64,000 nt of DNA from Serratia plymuthica NBRC 102599 (GTDB lineage Bacteria; Pseudomonadota; Gammaproteobacteria; Enterobacterales; Enterobacteriaceae). The notes under the pieces were generated by a model. That model was not told where the DNA came from and did not search any database. It saw only the letters and a program-made list of their open reading frames with translations. The stretch spans positions 332,711 through 396,710 of the forward strand of contig NZ_BCTU01000001.1 in NCBI RefSeq assembly GCF_001590925.1, given 5' to 3'. Of this stretch, positions 35,401 through 44,064 are shown in pieces. A program made the position numbers and the translations under genes. Every line of letters begins with the position of its first letter. Positions within the stretch are counted from its first letter, which is position 1.

Positions 35401-38086
35401 GCAATTGATTGAAAATAGCGGCCGGGTTCTCACCGATACGGGCGTGGAGCATTTTCCAGGCCGCCTCGCATTCCGCATCGTCGGGGTATCGGTTAAGCGT
35501 AATACCGGATACCGTCAGCCAGCTTAATGCGGTCTCCAGTGCCAGCGGGTTATCCGACTGGCGCATATGCACTTCCGCCAGCAAATTGGCCGCGGAGATT
35601 TTTTCCGCCAACCCGCCAGGCGAAGCCAGCAACCGGTCGCTCAAATGCCGCGCCGCGACCAGGTTACCCAGCAAAAACGCACACTCGGCTTCCTCCAGCT
35701 CCAGCGCGAAATCGGAGGCATTATCAGACGCAGGGCCGCCGAGTGCACGGGCGGTCTGTAGATATCGCTGTGCGGAGAGGTAGTCCCCGGAACGCTTCGC
35801 GCGGCGGGCCGCCAGCATGCTCAATTCACGGAACATTTTGCGCTGTTGCGGCGGCTGTACGCAGTCAATGGCTGCGGACACATGGTGAATGGCGCGGAAC
35901 AGCATCTCATTGCCCGCCGCCTGGCGTGAAGCTTCGGCCAGCAGGCTTGCCGTCGTGAGGTGCAGATGCCCCCGTTCGCCGGCATCCAGCAGGGCGAAGG
36001 CCGCTTCCTGCACGCGATCGTGGGGGAACGTATAGGTGTCGGCAGACAGGGTAATCAACTGGGCGATAACCGCAGGGTGCAGTTGATAGCGGATATCCGT
36101 ATCGGAGAGGTTCAGGACGCGGCTAATGGTGCCAAGCTCGCCGCTGCTGCCCAGGCAGGCCAGGCTGCCTAACAGCTTGCGGGTTTCTGCGGGCATTTTC
36201 TCCAGTTGCTGCAATACCAGGCCGACGACGTTTTCGGTGTAATGGCGTGCCTGAATGGTCGGCACGTCGTAATACCACTTGCCTTGATACTTGTTGTGCG
36301 TCACCAGGCCGTCATCGACGATGCGTTTGAAAAACTCATGCACGAACAGCGGGTTGCCGCCGGTTTTTTCATGTATCAGACGAGCCAGGTCGAGGGTGCC
36401 GGTTGAGCGCCGCTGGAAGACGTCGGCCAGCCAACGAGCGACGGCTTTAACCGAGAGCGGCGCCGGTATGATGTCGATTTTACGTTGAGCCGCATCGCGG
36501 AGCCGGCCCAGCGCCTCAGACATCGAAAGGTTGTCCGTTGAAGAGGGATCGCGCAGGGCAACCACCAACAGCAACGGCAGCGCATCGCTGTTTTTAAGCA
36601 GATATTCCAGCACCTGCAAGCTGGCGACATCGATCCAGTGAATATCGTCAATCAGCAGCACCAGCGGGCAGCCGGGGGTGGCAAAGGTATTGACCAGGCT
36701 GACTATCATAAGATTAAAGCGGGCTCGGGCATCGGTCGACAGCGAGTCGGGGGCCTGCCGGGATTTCCGCTCCAGCAACAGACCCAGTTCCGGTACCAGG
36801 TTAATGGCCAGCCCCTCGTAACCGTCCAGCGTGCGCGCCAGGCGGGTTTTCCAGAGAACGACATCTTCTGCCGGCAATCCCAGCAGTTTCAGGGTCAGCG
36901 CCCGGAAGGCGGAGGTCAGCACCCCATAAGGCAGCGACGATGAGAACTGGTCGACTTTACCCACGGCCAGCAGCGTGCGCCGGTTTTTCAGCTCTTTTAA
37001 CGCTGAGGCGATCAGCGAGGATTTGCCGATGCCCGAAGGCCCGCTGATGACCGCAAGCGTGTGGGTTCCGCTCTGATTGACCTTGTCGAACGCGGCGACA
37101 AGCTCGCGGCTCTGTGGATGGGGGGTGTACAACGTCTCGGCGAGATGAAACTCAGGTGCGCGATCCTGCAACCCGGGAGGAAAAGGCATGATGTCATTGT
37201 CATCGGTCAGGGTGGCCTGACAGCGGCGCAGGTCAGCGACCAGCCCGTCGACCGTCTGGTAACGGTTATCGGGCGACTTGGCCAACAACCGCAGGACCAG
37301 CGTTGAAAGCATGGCCGGTATCTGTTCGCGCAGCAGATGAGGCGGGCGTGGCTCCGAAGCGATATGGTGATGCGCCCATTCCGCCAGGCCGCCTTCGCTG
37401 AGGTCGAAGGGCAAAGAGCCGGTCAGCAGCTCATAAAAAACGATGCCAAGGCTATAGAGATCGCTGCGGCTGTCCACCGATCTTTGCGTGCGCGAGGTAT
37501 GTTCGGGTGACATATAGGCGAGCGTGCCGCCAAAAAACGGCAGGCGGGTTTGTTTTAACTCTTCCGCAGTGCCCGTCGTAAGACCAAACCCGGCAAGGCG
37601 GCATGAGGTATCGCCCTGGATAAAGATGTTACCCGGCTTGATATCGCCGTGGATCAGGTTGTGCCTGTGCATCTGACGCAGTGGGGCACATATCCGGATG
37701 GCAAGCTCCAGGAAGCTGGCCATGCAGACCATCGGCTGCCCCGTTATGCGGGCCAGGGAATCAAAGGCAAAAGACGGATAGACCAGCGCGTATCGGCCGC
37801 GATACTGCGTGCAGGCGGCGGGTTTTACCGCCCAGGCGTCGGACAGGTAGGGACGCAGCAGAAATTCATTTTTCAGCAGTTGCGTCGCGTCCGCTTCCGC
37901 CTCATCGCTGACCGCAGTGGCGAGGATGAAAGCCCCGCTCGAAAAAGGGTGCCGCCCGTTCATCCAGACGATGCAGCCCTCCTGAACCAGGGGGGTAAAA
38001 ATGACATCATCCTTAAATGCAAAAAACTGCCCATCCTGAAAATCAGGAAGGGCAGCCCGGTCTGGCGGTATCAGCGGATCATTCAT
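32483..38086 (-). CDS. Trifunctional Ser/Thr kinase - AAA/STAND ATPase - GAF - PAS - sensor histidine kinase
   Basis: 1867 residues. Kinase domain about 20-290 (catalytic loop IHGDIKPGN, Asp148; MSPE motif near 192), but the DFG motif reads GFG at 166-168. ATPase about 330-600 (Walker A GPSGIGKSS at 349-357, Walker B LVLLIDDIHWID near 476). A helical-repeat region follows, then GAF, PAS with PAC, and a histidine kinase with phospho-acceptor His1647 (SSIAHEINQP) and ATP lid GMGMGLTISHA. No membrane segments, so it is cytosolic. It ends a five-gene leftward operon; the receiver-only protein just upstream is its likely partner. The input signal is unknown. Confidence 0.92.
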   Translation of the reverse strand: MNDPLIPPDRAALPDFQDGQFFAFKDDVIFTPLVQEGCIVWMNGRHPFSSGAFILATAVSDEAEADATQLLKNEFLLRPYLSDAWAVKPAACTQYRGRYALVYPSFAFDSLARITGQPMVCMASFLELAIRICAPLRQMHRHNLIHGDIKPGNIFIQGDTSCRLAGFGLTTGTAEELKQTRLPFFGGTLAYMSPEHTSRTQRSVDSRSDLYSLGIVFYELLTGSLPFDLSEGGLAEWAHHHIASEPRPPHLLREQIPAMLSTLVLRLLAKSPDNRYQTVDGLVADLRRCQATLTDDNDIMPFPPGLQDRAPEFHLAETLYTPHPQSRELVAAFDKVNQSGTHTLAVISGPSGIGKSSLIASALKELKNRRTLLAVGKVDQFSSSLPYGVLTSAFRALTLKLLGLPAEDVVLWKTRLARTLDGYEGLAINLVPELGLLLERKSRQAPDSLSTDARARFNLMIVSLVNTFATPGCPLVLLIDDIHWIDVASLQVLEYLLKNSDALPLLLVVALRDPSSTDNLSMSEALGRLRDAAQRKIDIIPAPLSVKAVARWLADVFQRRSTGTLDLARLIHEKTGGNPLFVHEFFKRIVDDGLVTHNKYQGKWYYDVPTIQARHYTENVVGLVLQQLEKMPAETRKLLGSLACLGSSGELGTISRVLNLSDTDIRYQLHPAVIAQLITLSADTYTFPHDRVQEAAFALLDAGERGHLHLTTASLLAEASRQAAGNEMLFRAIHHVSAAIDCVQPPQQRKMFRELSMLAARRAKRSGDYLSAQRYLQTARALGGPASDNASDFALELEEAECAFLLGNLVAARHLSDRLLASPGGLAEKISAANLLAEVHMRQSDNPLALETALSWLTVSGITLNRYPDDAECEAAWKMLHARIGENPAAIFNQLPLMASPETEAAMSLLARAGLSASFISPRLHFMLLCQMLHLTLEHGITGASTSAMGWFGVLIGHRYDEYRLGFKYAVLARELVTRHGYSVYEAKTLLPLDQLSVWTQPLSYTTECAKACFTAAVTHGDLTVASFAACHQIINFLSRGDHLDNVLISIERGLAFVRKSHFPDVERIMLIQRHYVEHLRGVSPGAWGGMDALPDSLLPTAPEQAPQQMSTMMFWFWLYRGMTHFVAGEYPQAEESLKQAESFSWSAPGHIHLLDLHLYSALTLSAQLTPDTFSVEHRRKLQKHHDKIALWARINPGTFADKEALVYAEIVRLDGMNSIALEQYEKAVRLSRDSGFNPSNALAHELAGRFALSCGYHTAADAHFRGAMAAWGRAGAQAKVNQLKQAYPHLVSPGQATPYDTIAFAQNEEIRDLQSVIKASRALSEEINLERLIQILMTMLLERAGAQRGLLIRILDNNIPEIEASAYTGSDGVRVRIIKDVPMATDMPLSILSAVIRTGQEIRTGKPEEFSPFSQDPYLVTSGAAVLCVPMFKQARLVGVLYLENRLMPEIFTAEHSKVVNLLGAHAAVSLETARLYAELLEENIQRRRVEKELRASQTSLMLGEQISHTGSWRWELEQDLMFMSEEYARILGLPEKQKMISMAEFLTFVHPDDYARVSTVVTDGVRDGQPLRAEFRIMSADGVCRYILGIGNPVGVGTEVYEYYGTITDITAQRQTEDAVRVAQAELARVSRATTVGQLTSSIAHEINQPLMSIVSNAGASLRWLNHDPVRHDNIRTGLEEIITEGQRAGEIIRSLQTLTRKQEPVFSRIDLHYLVRHIMTLSRSEIEQRRVAVEYELKAADSFIFGDSVQIQQVLINLVMNAIEALSEVSDRARTLRITTLNPDDGRVELRIMDNGVGLDPDVMERVFDSFYTTKAQGMGMGLTISHAIIERHRGALKAQAAEPCGSCFSFVLPISGSESAIKP

Positions 38087-38116
38087 TCGGCTCTCTCGCA
38101 GGAAGCGGTCTTGTCA

Positions 38117-38500
38117 TCAGGCGTTTTTATCGTCTCTCAATGCGTATTGGATCAGGCCCAGGAGCGCGTCGATGTCGATAGGCTTACGCAAAAAAGCAAC
38201 GGCACCGAGTTTAAGGGCTAGCCGTTGCATATTCTCATCACCGTGGCCGGATATAAATATCACCGGTGGCGGCGTTGCGTAAGTCTTTATTTTTTCATAA
38301 AACTCGAAGCCACCCATTCCTTTTAGCTTGATGTCGATAATAACCAACGAAGCGTCTGACAGCGCGGTTTTTTCGTTTAAAAACGCCTCTGCGGATTCAA
38401 AGGCGCATGTCGTGTAACCGTCAGACTGCAGCAGGTTGATTAACCCGCTGCGGACAGAACGTTCATCATCGACAATGGCAATGCGCTGCGGCAGCATCAT
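38117..38500 (-). CDS. Receiver-only response regulator
   Basis: About 127 residues: a single REC domain of the FixJ type, with acidic pocket IVDDE, phospho-acceptor Asp in LVIIDIKLKGMGG, and Lys in FLRKPID. There is no output domain, so it works as a phospho-relay or by protein contact. The start at 38500 follows GAGGAATATCAGC; the longer frame overlaps the previous gene. Directly upstream of the trifunctional kinase, its probable phosphodonor. Confidence 0.85.
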   Translation of the reverse strand: MMLPQRIAIVDDERSVRSGLINLLQSDGYTTCAFESAEAFLNEKTALSDASLVIIDIKLKGMGGFEFYEKIKTYATPPPVIFISGHGDENMQRLALKLGAVAFLRKPIDIDALLGLIQYALRDDKNA

Positions 38501-38523
38501 GCTGATATTCCTCTGACAGGTCA

Positions 38524-38793
38524 TTACTTAAGCGGAGGGTCCTCTGTTGTCGTCTGAGCCTTGGCCGGTGGAGTTCCGCATATTTTGGGGACGCATTCAT
38601 GGCGAAACCACGCCAGCGTCAGCGGCTGTCGGTTTATCAGCCGCCGGGTGACCGGGATAATCTGTTCGCCGATCAGCATCCCCAACAGGCCCAGCAGGGC
38701 AATCACCGGCGGGGCCGGTGAATGAATATTCAACGCAGCATAGATAATACCGGCCAGAAGGCCAATGGCCAGCGAAACGAGCCATGCTTTCAT
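38524..38793 (-). CDS. XapX-domain membrane protein 1
   Basis: 89 residues with two hydrophobic helices. The XapX (DUF1427) pattern is visible: LAIGLLAGIIYAALNIHSPA, then PPVIALLGLLGMLIGEQ. The polar C-terminal tail has a single Cys pair. Function is unknown; XapX genes often accompany isochorismatase-like hydrolases and FixJ-type regulators in beta- and gamma-proteobacteria (from memory). Two bases downstream of its paralogue. Confidence 0.8.
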   Translation of the reverse strand: MKAWLVSLAIGLLAGIIYAALNIHSPAPPVIALLGLLGMLIGEQIIPVTRRLINRQPLTLAWFRHECVPKICGTPPAKAQTTTEDPPLK

Positions 38794-38794
38794 T

Positions 38795-39037
38795 TCAGTC
38801 TCCTTTCGCAGGGCAGGTTACAGCGGAAGAGGCCGCCGTGCCGGGCGGTGTCTGACAAAGCCGAGTGTTGGCGGTCTGCTCAGGTTGCAGCACCTGTCCC
38901 ATCAAGCTTTCGCCGGCCAGCATTCCCAGTAGCCCCACCAGCGCCAGCGCCGGGGGAGCCGGCGAGCGGACCTTAAGCAGCCCATAGAGCAGGCCAATAA
39001 GGACGCCGACGGAAAGGGAAATTAATCCTGCGCTCAT
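38795..39037 (-). CDS. XapX-domain membrane protein 2
   Basis: About 80 residues. The same two-helix XapX plan as the neighbour (VGVLIGLLYGLLKVRSPAPP, LVGLLGMLAGESL) points to a duplication; the tails differ. Two ATGs are adjacent (39040, 39037) behind AGGAG; the inner one has better spacing. Lies between the hydrolase gene and XapX 1. Confidence 0.78.
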   Translation of the reverse strand: MSAGLISLSVGVLIGLLYGLLKVRSPAPPALALVGLLGMLAGESLMGQVLQPEQTANTRLCQTPPGTAASSAVTCPAKGD

Positions 39038-39091
39038 CATTATCTCCTGGGATGAAGCCGGCCGGGCTTTGTACCGGCCGGCTTCCCGCGG

Positions 39092-39778
39092 TTAGCGGGC
39101 GGCGACCGGCGCCAGAGTGTGGTGCTCGCTCTTCTGACGTGAAGGCGCTTTGTGCACCATGGTATAGGCATAATCCACGCCCATGCCGTAAGCGCCCGAA
39201 TGCTCTCTCACGATATCCATCACCGCGTTGTAGGTCTCTTTGTGCGCCCAGTCACGTTGCCATTCCAGCATCACCTGCTGCCAGGTTACCGGGATCACGC
39301 CGGCCTGAATCATGCGCTGCATGGCATAATCGTGCGCTTCTTTAGAGGTGCCGCCTGACGCATCAGCCACCATATAGATTTCATAGTCGCCTTCCAGCAT
39401 GGCGCACAGGGCAAAGCTGTTGTTGCAGACTTCGGTCCACAGGCCGGCAACCACCACTTTTTTCTTGCCGTTGGCGGCCAGCGCGTCACGCACTTTTTGA
39501 TCGTCCCATGAGTTCATCGAGGTCCGCTCGAGGATGTCTTTGCCAGGGAACACGTCCAGCAGTTCCGGATAGGTATTACCTGAGAAGCTCTCGGTTTCAA
39601 CGGTTGTAATGAGGGTTGGAATGTTGAATACCTTCGCGGCTTTCGCCAAGGCAACGGTGTTGTTTTTCAGCACCTGGCGGTCAATCGATTGCACGCCAAA
39701 AGCCATCTGAGGCTGGTGGTCGATAAAAATCATCTGGCAGTTGGCTGGCGTCAGGACTTCGAGCTTAGAGGTTGTCAT
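39092..39778 (-). CDS. Isochorismatase-family (YcaC-like) cysteine hydrolase
   Basis: 228 residues. Catalytic Asp in MIFIDHQPQMAF, Lys region in FPGKDILERTSMN, and nucleophilic Cys in GLWTEVCNNSFA. YcaC-type enzymes are amidase-like homo-oligomers of unknown substrate. First gene of the leftward operon, divergent from the amidohydrolase with a repeat-rich 310-bp region between; the two may act on related amide compounds. Confidence 0.88.
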   Translation of the reverse strand: MTTSKLEVLTPANCQMIFIDHQPQMAFGVQSIDRQVLKNNTVALAKAAKVFNIPTLITTVETESFSGNTYPELLDVFPGKDILERTSMNSWDDQKVRDALAANGKKKVVVAGLWTEVCNNSFALCAMLEGDYEIYMVADASGGTSKEAHDYAMQRMIQAGVIPVTWQQVMLEWQRDWAHKETYNAVMDIVREHSGAYGMGVDYAYTMVHKAPSRQKSEHHTLAPVAAR

Positions 39779-39920
39779 AAAAATACCCTTGGGATGAGGT
39801 TAAAAGTAACAAGGCCGTCACGCCGTTGGCGCAGCGACAGAGCCGAACGCTACCGGGTGGTAAACGCTATCAACGGGTTGAATGTTAGGCTGGGGTGGGG
39901 GGCAAAACTATTATCTGTTG

Positions 39921-39984
39921 GTATAACTAACCTTTCGTATACCTATACTTTGGTATATCTATCCCTTTGTATAACTGGTCTTTT
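39921..39984. promoter_or_regulatory. Four direct repeats with exact 16-bp period
   Basis: GTATA-N-CT cores begin at 39921, 39937, 39953 and 39969; the consensus is GTATANCTANNCTTTN. They sit in the divergent control region, 143 bp from the hydrolase start and 107 bp from the amidohydrolase start. This looks like an activator/repressor array; several copies also resemble -10 elements. Confidence 0.7.
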
Positions 39985-40090
39985 CCCATTCCTATTCCAT
40001 AATCCTTTCAATTCGCGCCGCTCTGAAAGGCCGCGCACGTTATGTCCGGCGGCTTTGAGCCTGAACCGGACGTCTCAGACAGGAGGATCT

Positions 40091-41968
40091 ATGGTTTCGC
40101 TGGGCAAAGCTGATTTGATACTGGTTAACGGGCAGTTTCATACTGTCGATCGCGAAAATCCGCTGGCGGAAGCCGTGGCGATCCGCGAGGGCAAGTTCCT
40201 TGAAGTCGGTACCGTCGCTGAAGTGATGCAGCACCACTGCGAAGGCACGAAAGTGGTGGATCTTAAGGGGCACACTGCGGTGCCGGGGCTTAATGACTCA
40301 CACCTTCACCTGATCCGCGGTGGCCTGAACTACAACCTTGAATTGCGCTGGGAAGGCGTGCCGTCGCTGGCGGATGCCTTGCGGATGTTGAAAGATCAGG
40401 CACTGCGCACGCCATCGCCACAATGGGTGCGCGTGGTGGGCGGCTGGACGGAGTTCCAGTTTGCCGAGCGCCGCATGCCAACGCTGGATGAGATCAACGA
40501 AGCGGCGCCGGACACCCCGGTGTTTATTCTTCATCTTTACGATCGCGCACTGCTCAATCGCGCAGCATTGAGAGTGGTGGGCTATACCAAAGACACGCCC
40601 AACCCGCCAGGCGGCGAAATTCAGCGCGACAGCAACGGCAACCCGACCGGCATGCTGATTGCGCGCCCTAACGCGATGATCCTCTACGCCACACTGGCCA
40701 AAGGGCCGAAGTTGCCTCTGGAACAGCAGGTGAACTCGACCCGTCAGTTCATGCGTGAACTGAACCGTCTGGGCCTGACCAGCGCCATCGATGCCGGCGG
40801 CGGTTTCCAGAACTACCCGGAAGACTACCAAGTGATCGCCGAACTGCATGAGAAAAAGCAGATGACGCTGCGCATCGCTTACAACCTGTTTACCCAGCGG
40901 CCGGGGCATGAACTGGAAGATTTCGAAAAATGGACCGACATGCTGACGCCGGGCCAGGGCAGCGACTTCTTCCGCCATAATGGCGCAGGTGAAATGCTGG
41001 TGTTTTCCGCAGCGGACTTCGAAGACTTCCTGGAACCGCGTCCGGATTTGGCGCCAGGCATGGAAGACGAGCTGGAGCGTGTCGTACGCCACTTGGTCGA
41101 GCATCGCTGGCCATTCCGCCTGCATGCGACCTACAACGAATCCATCAGCCGCATGCTGGACGTGTTTGAAAAAGTCAACCGCGAGATCCCGTTCAATGGC
41201 CTGCACTGGTTCTTTGACCATGCAGAAACCGTGACCCAGAAAAACATCGATCGCATCAAGGAGCTTGGCGGCGGTATTGCCGTGCAACACCGCATGGCCT
41301 TCCAGGGCGAATACTTTGCCGAGCGTTACGGCATTGAAGCGACCCGCCACACGCCACCGGTGGCCCGCATGTTGGAAACCGGCGTGCCGGTGGGGCTGGG
41401 AACGGACGCCACCCGCGTGGCCAGCTACAACCCGTGGACGGCGCTTTACTGGCTGGTTTCCGGCCGCACCCTGGGCGGCATGCAGATGTATGACGCCAAT
41501 GCGCGTCTGGATCGCGATACCGCGCTGATGCTGTGGACGCAGGGCAGTGCCTGGTTCTCCAGCGAGCAGGGCAAAAAAGGGCAGATCAAAGCGGGCCAAC
41601 TGGCGGACATGGCGGTGCTCAGCAAGGATTACTTCTGCGTGCCTGAAGAAGAGATCAAGGGCATCGAATCCGTGCTGACGGTGGTCGGTGGCGACATCGT
41701 TTATGCCGCCGGCACGTTCGGGCCGTTGGCGCCACCGTCCATTCCGGTGTTGCCGGATTGGTCGCCGGTGGTGAAGGTGCCGGGTCACTACCGCAGCGCA
41801 CCGCCGGTAGCGAACGCGCGCGTGGGCATGATGTCACAGGCGCATCATTGCAGCGGCCCTTGTGGGGTGCATACCCATAATCATGATATTGCCCGCGGTT
41901 CCAGCGTACCCGTTGCAGATGACAATGCATTCTGGGGAACGCTCGGCTGCAGCTGCTTTGCGTTTTAA
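40091..41968 (+). CDS. YtcJ-type metal-dependent amidohydrolase with Cys/His-rich tail
   Basis: 625 residues, amidohydrolase superfamily. Metal ligands are visible in LNDSHLHLIRGG, FRLHATYNES, WFFDHAETV and GLGTDATRVASYNPW. The C-terminal about 45 residues form an unusual metal-binding-like tail (HHCSGPCGVHTHNHD and GCSCF). The start MVSLGKADLILVNGQF at 40091 is preceded by AGGAGGATCT. First of a rightward operon with DoxX, MFS and alpha/beta hydrolase genes. The substrate is unknown. Confidence 0.85.
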   Translation: MVSLGKADLILVNGQFHTVDRENPLAEAVAIREGKFLEVGTVAEVMQHHCEGTKVVDLKGHTAVPGLNDSHLHLIRGGLNYNLELRWEGVPSLADALRMLKDQALRTPSPQWVRVVGGWTEFQFAERRMPTLDEINEAAPDTPVFILHLYDRALLNRAALRVVGYTKDTPNPPGGEIQRDSNGNPTGMLIARPNAMILYATLAKGPKLPLEQQVNSTRQFMRELNRLGLTSAIDAGGGFQNYPEDYQVIAELHEKKQMTLRIAYNLFTQRPGHELEDFEKWTDMLTPGQGSDFFRHNGAGEMLVFSAADFEDFLEPRPDLAPGMEDELERVVRHLVEHRWPFRLHATYNESISRMLDVFEKVNREIPFNGLHWFFDHAETVTQKNIDRIKELGGGIAVQHRMAFQGEYFAERYGIEATRHTPPVARMLETGVPVGLGTDATRVASYNPWTALYWLVSGRTLGGMQMYDANARLDRDTALMLWTQGSAWFSSEQGKKGQIKAGQLADMAVLSKDYFCVPEEEIKGIESVLTVVGGDIVYAAGTFGPLAPPSIPVLPDWSPVVKVPGHYRSAPPVANARVGMMSQAHHCSGPCGVHTHNHDIARGSSVPVADDNAFWGTLGCSCFAF

Positions 41969-41972
41969 TCCT

Positions 41973-42401
41973 ATGAAAACGTCATCTGCATTTTTCATCA
42001 CGCCCCGGATCGATCTGGGGCTGTTCTTCCTGCGCCTGACCGGCAGCCTGCTCTTGCTGCACGTGCACGGTTTGCCGAAGGTGTTTAATTTCAGCGAAGA
42101 ACTGACACGCATCGAAGATCCTTTTGGCTTCGGACCTTACATGAGCCTGTTGCCCGCCATTCTGGCGGAAGTGGTCTGCCCGGTGTTCATTATTCTGGGG
42201 TTCGGTACGCGTATCGCCTGTCTGCCCATTATCGGCGTGCTGCTGGTGGCGATGCTGTTCGTGCACCCAGGTTGGTCTATCGCCGAAGGGCAATTCGGCT
42301 GGCTGCTGCTGATCATCTTTACCACGCTGGCGATAACCGGGCCGGGTAAATGGCGTATCGGTGCAGACAGGCCGCTGGAGAGGCGTTATGACGCAGATTA
42401 A
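41973..42401 (+). CDS. DoxX-family membrane protein
   Basis: 142 residues, four hydrophobic helices, with the DoxX pattern LGLFFLRLTGSLLLLHVHGL and ILGFGTRIACLPIIGV. DoxX proteins are quinone-linked membrane subunits or redox-stress partners; the exact role here is unknown. The start lies four bases after the amidohydrolase stop, and its end overlaps the MFS gene by 14 bases. Confidence 0.8.
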   Translation: MKTSSAFFITPRIDLGLFFLRLTGSLLLLHVHGLPKVFNFSEELTRIEDPFGFGPYMSLLPAILAEVVCPVFIILGFGTRIACLPIIGVLLVAMLFVHPGWSIAEGQFGWLLLIIFTTLAITGPGKWRIGADRPLERRYDAD

Positions 42402-44016
42402 TGATATTCACAGCATCACGGCTGAAGCGCTGAAAGAGGTGCCTACGGCGAATGCATCGCCGTGGCAACCGCTGCGCCAACGCGTGTTCCGCATGCTGTG
42501 GATAGCCACCGTCGTTTCCAATATCGGTTCATGGATGAACGATATTGGGGTGAACTGGACCATGCTGACGCTCAGTGCCGATCCGCTGTCCGTCGCCATG
42601 GTCCAGGTGGCCAGCAGCTTGCCGATGTTTCTGTTTGCGCTGCCTTCCGGGGTGATGGCGGATATTGTCGATCGCCGTAAATACCTGCTGTTTTCGCAGG
42701 TCTGGGTGTTTATCGCCGCGGCCGGGCTGACCCTCTTGTCGGTGACGGGCCACGTCACCCCTGGCGTGTTGTTGGTTGCGGCCTTCCTGCTGAGCACCGG
42801 TGCGGCCATGAGTTCGCCGCCGTTCCAGGCCATCGTGCCTGATTTGGTCAGCAAAAATGAGATGGGGCCGGCCATTGCGCTCAATTCATTGGGCATCAAC
42901 ATCAGTCGCGCCATCGGCCCGGCGTTGGGCGGGCTGATTCTTTCCTTCGCCGGCCCCTGGATGGTGTTTTTGCTCAACGCCATCTCGGTGCTGGGCGTAG
43001 CCTGGGTGCTCTACCGCTGGAAGGCGGAACCGAGCGTTCAGCGCCTGCCGCCCGAGCACTTTTTCTCCGCCGTTCGCGCCGGGTTTCGCTATGTACATGC
43101 CGCACCGGTTTTGCGCAATGTGTTGGTCCGTACGGTGGCCTTTTTCACGTTCGGCAGTGCGGGCTGGGCTTTGCTGCCGCTGGTTGCGCGACGTGAACTT
43201 GGGCTTGGTCCGGGCGGTTACGGGATCATGCTGGCCTTTATCGGCGTAGGGGCCATCTTCGGTGCGGTGTTACTGCCTCGCTTGCGTAAGTCCTTCAACC
43301 CGGATCGGCTGATGGTGCTGGCAAGCCTGCTGTTTGCCGTCACGATGCTGGCGTTGGCGTTTGTCCGTAACGTCTGGCTGCTCAACGCGTTTGAGTTTTT
43401 CATCGGTTTTTCCTGGATAGCGGTGCTGTCTACGTTGAACCTCGGCGCACAGCGCAGCGCGGCTAAATGGGTGAAAGCACGCGCGTTGGCGGTGTATCTG
43501 ACCGTCTTCTTCGGCTCCATGACCGCCGGCAGCGCCATTTGGGGGCAGTTGGCCTCGCATTTCGGCATTCCCGTTTCGCTGTGCGTGGCCGCGTTGGGCA
43601 TGGTGTTGGCCAGTACCACGGTTTACCGCTGGCGTTTGGACCAGGATCCCGACCTGAATCTGGACATCAGTACGGAACAGGGGGCCACGCCTGAGCTGGA
43701 TGTGCGCCATGACCGTGGGCCGGTGATGGTGAGCTACGAATATTTGGTTACGGCAGAGGATGCGCGCGCCTTCACGGTATGCATGCAGGACATGCGGCGC
43801 GTCAGGCGGCGCGGCGGCGCCATCAACTGGTCCGTGTATGAGGACATCCTTCAGCCCGGCGTTTTTGTCGAGACGTTTGTGGTCGGTTCCTGGATGGAGT
43901 ACCTGCGCCAGCAGGAGCGTTACACCATGAATGACCAGAAAATACAAAACCGTATTTGTGCATTTCATCAGGGCGAAACACTGCCGCTGATCCGTTATCT
44001 GGTGGCGCCGGTTTAA
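42388..44016 (+). CDS. MFS transporter with C-terminal dimeric alpha-beta domain
   Basis: 542 residues. Twelve hydrophobic helices in the first about 410 belong to the MFS_3 (enterobactin-exporter-like) group; motif A is seen as GVMADIVDRRKYLL. The last about 110 residues form a soluble domain (VMVSYEYLV to LVAPV) resembling a monooxygenase-type ferredoxin fold, a known variant of this transporter group. Probably exports a product of the island. Confidence 0.85.
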   Translation: MTQINDIHSITAEALKEVPTANASPWQPLRQRVFRMLWIATVVSNIGSWMNDIGVNWTMLTLSADPLSVAMVQVASSLPMFLFALPSGVMADIVDRRKYLLFSQVWVFIAAAGLTLLSVTGHVTPGVLLVAAFLLSTGAAMSSPPFQAIVPDLVSKNEMGPAIALNSLGINISRAIGPALGGLILSFAGPWMVFLLNAISVLGVAWVLYRWKAEPSVQRLPPEHFFSAVRAGFRYVHAAPVLRNVLVRTVAFFTFGSAGWALLPLVARRELGLGPGGYGIMLAFIGVGAIFGAVLLPRLRKSFNPDRLMVLASLLFAVTMLALAFVRNVWLLNAFEFFIGFSWIAVLSTLNLGAQRSAAKWVKARALAVYLTVFFGSMTAGSAIWGQLASHFGIPVSLCVAALGMVLASTTVYRWRLDQDPDLNLDISTEQGATPELDVRHDRGPVMVSYEYLVTAEDARAFTVCMQDMRRVRRRGGAINWSVYEDILQPGVFVETFVVGSWMEYLRQQERYTMNDQKIQNRICAFHQGETLPLIRYLVAPV

Positions 44017-44064
44017 CCGGGTCCGTCAGTCTCTGAGTTTATAAACACTGCCAAGGGGTCTGTT

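Noticed and set aside
40298..41788. 496-codon open frame on the minus strand
   Set aside because: It is the exact antisense of the well-supported amidohydrolase, has composition-driven His/Arg richness and no ribosome site or family features.
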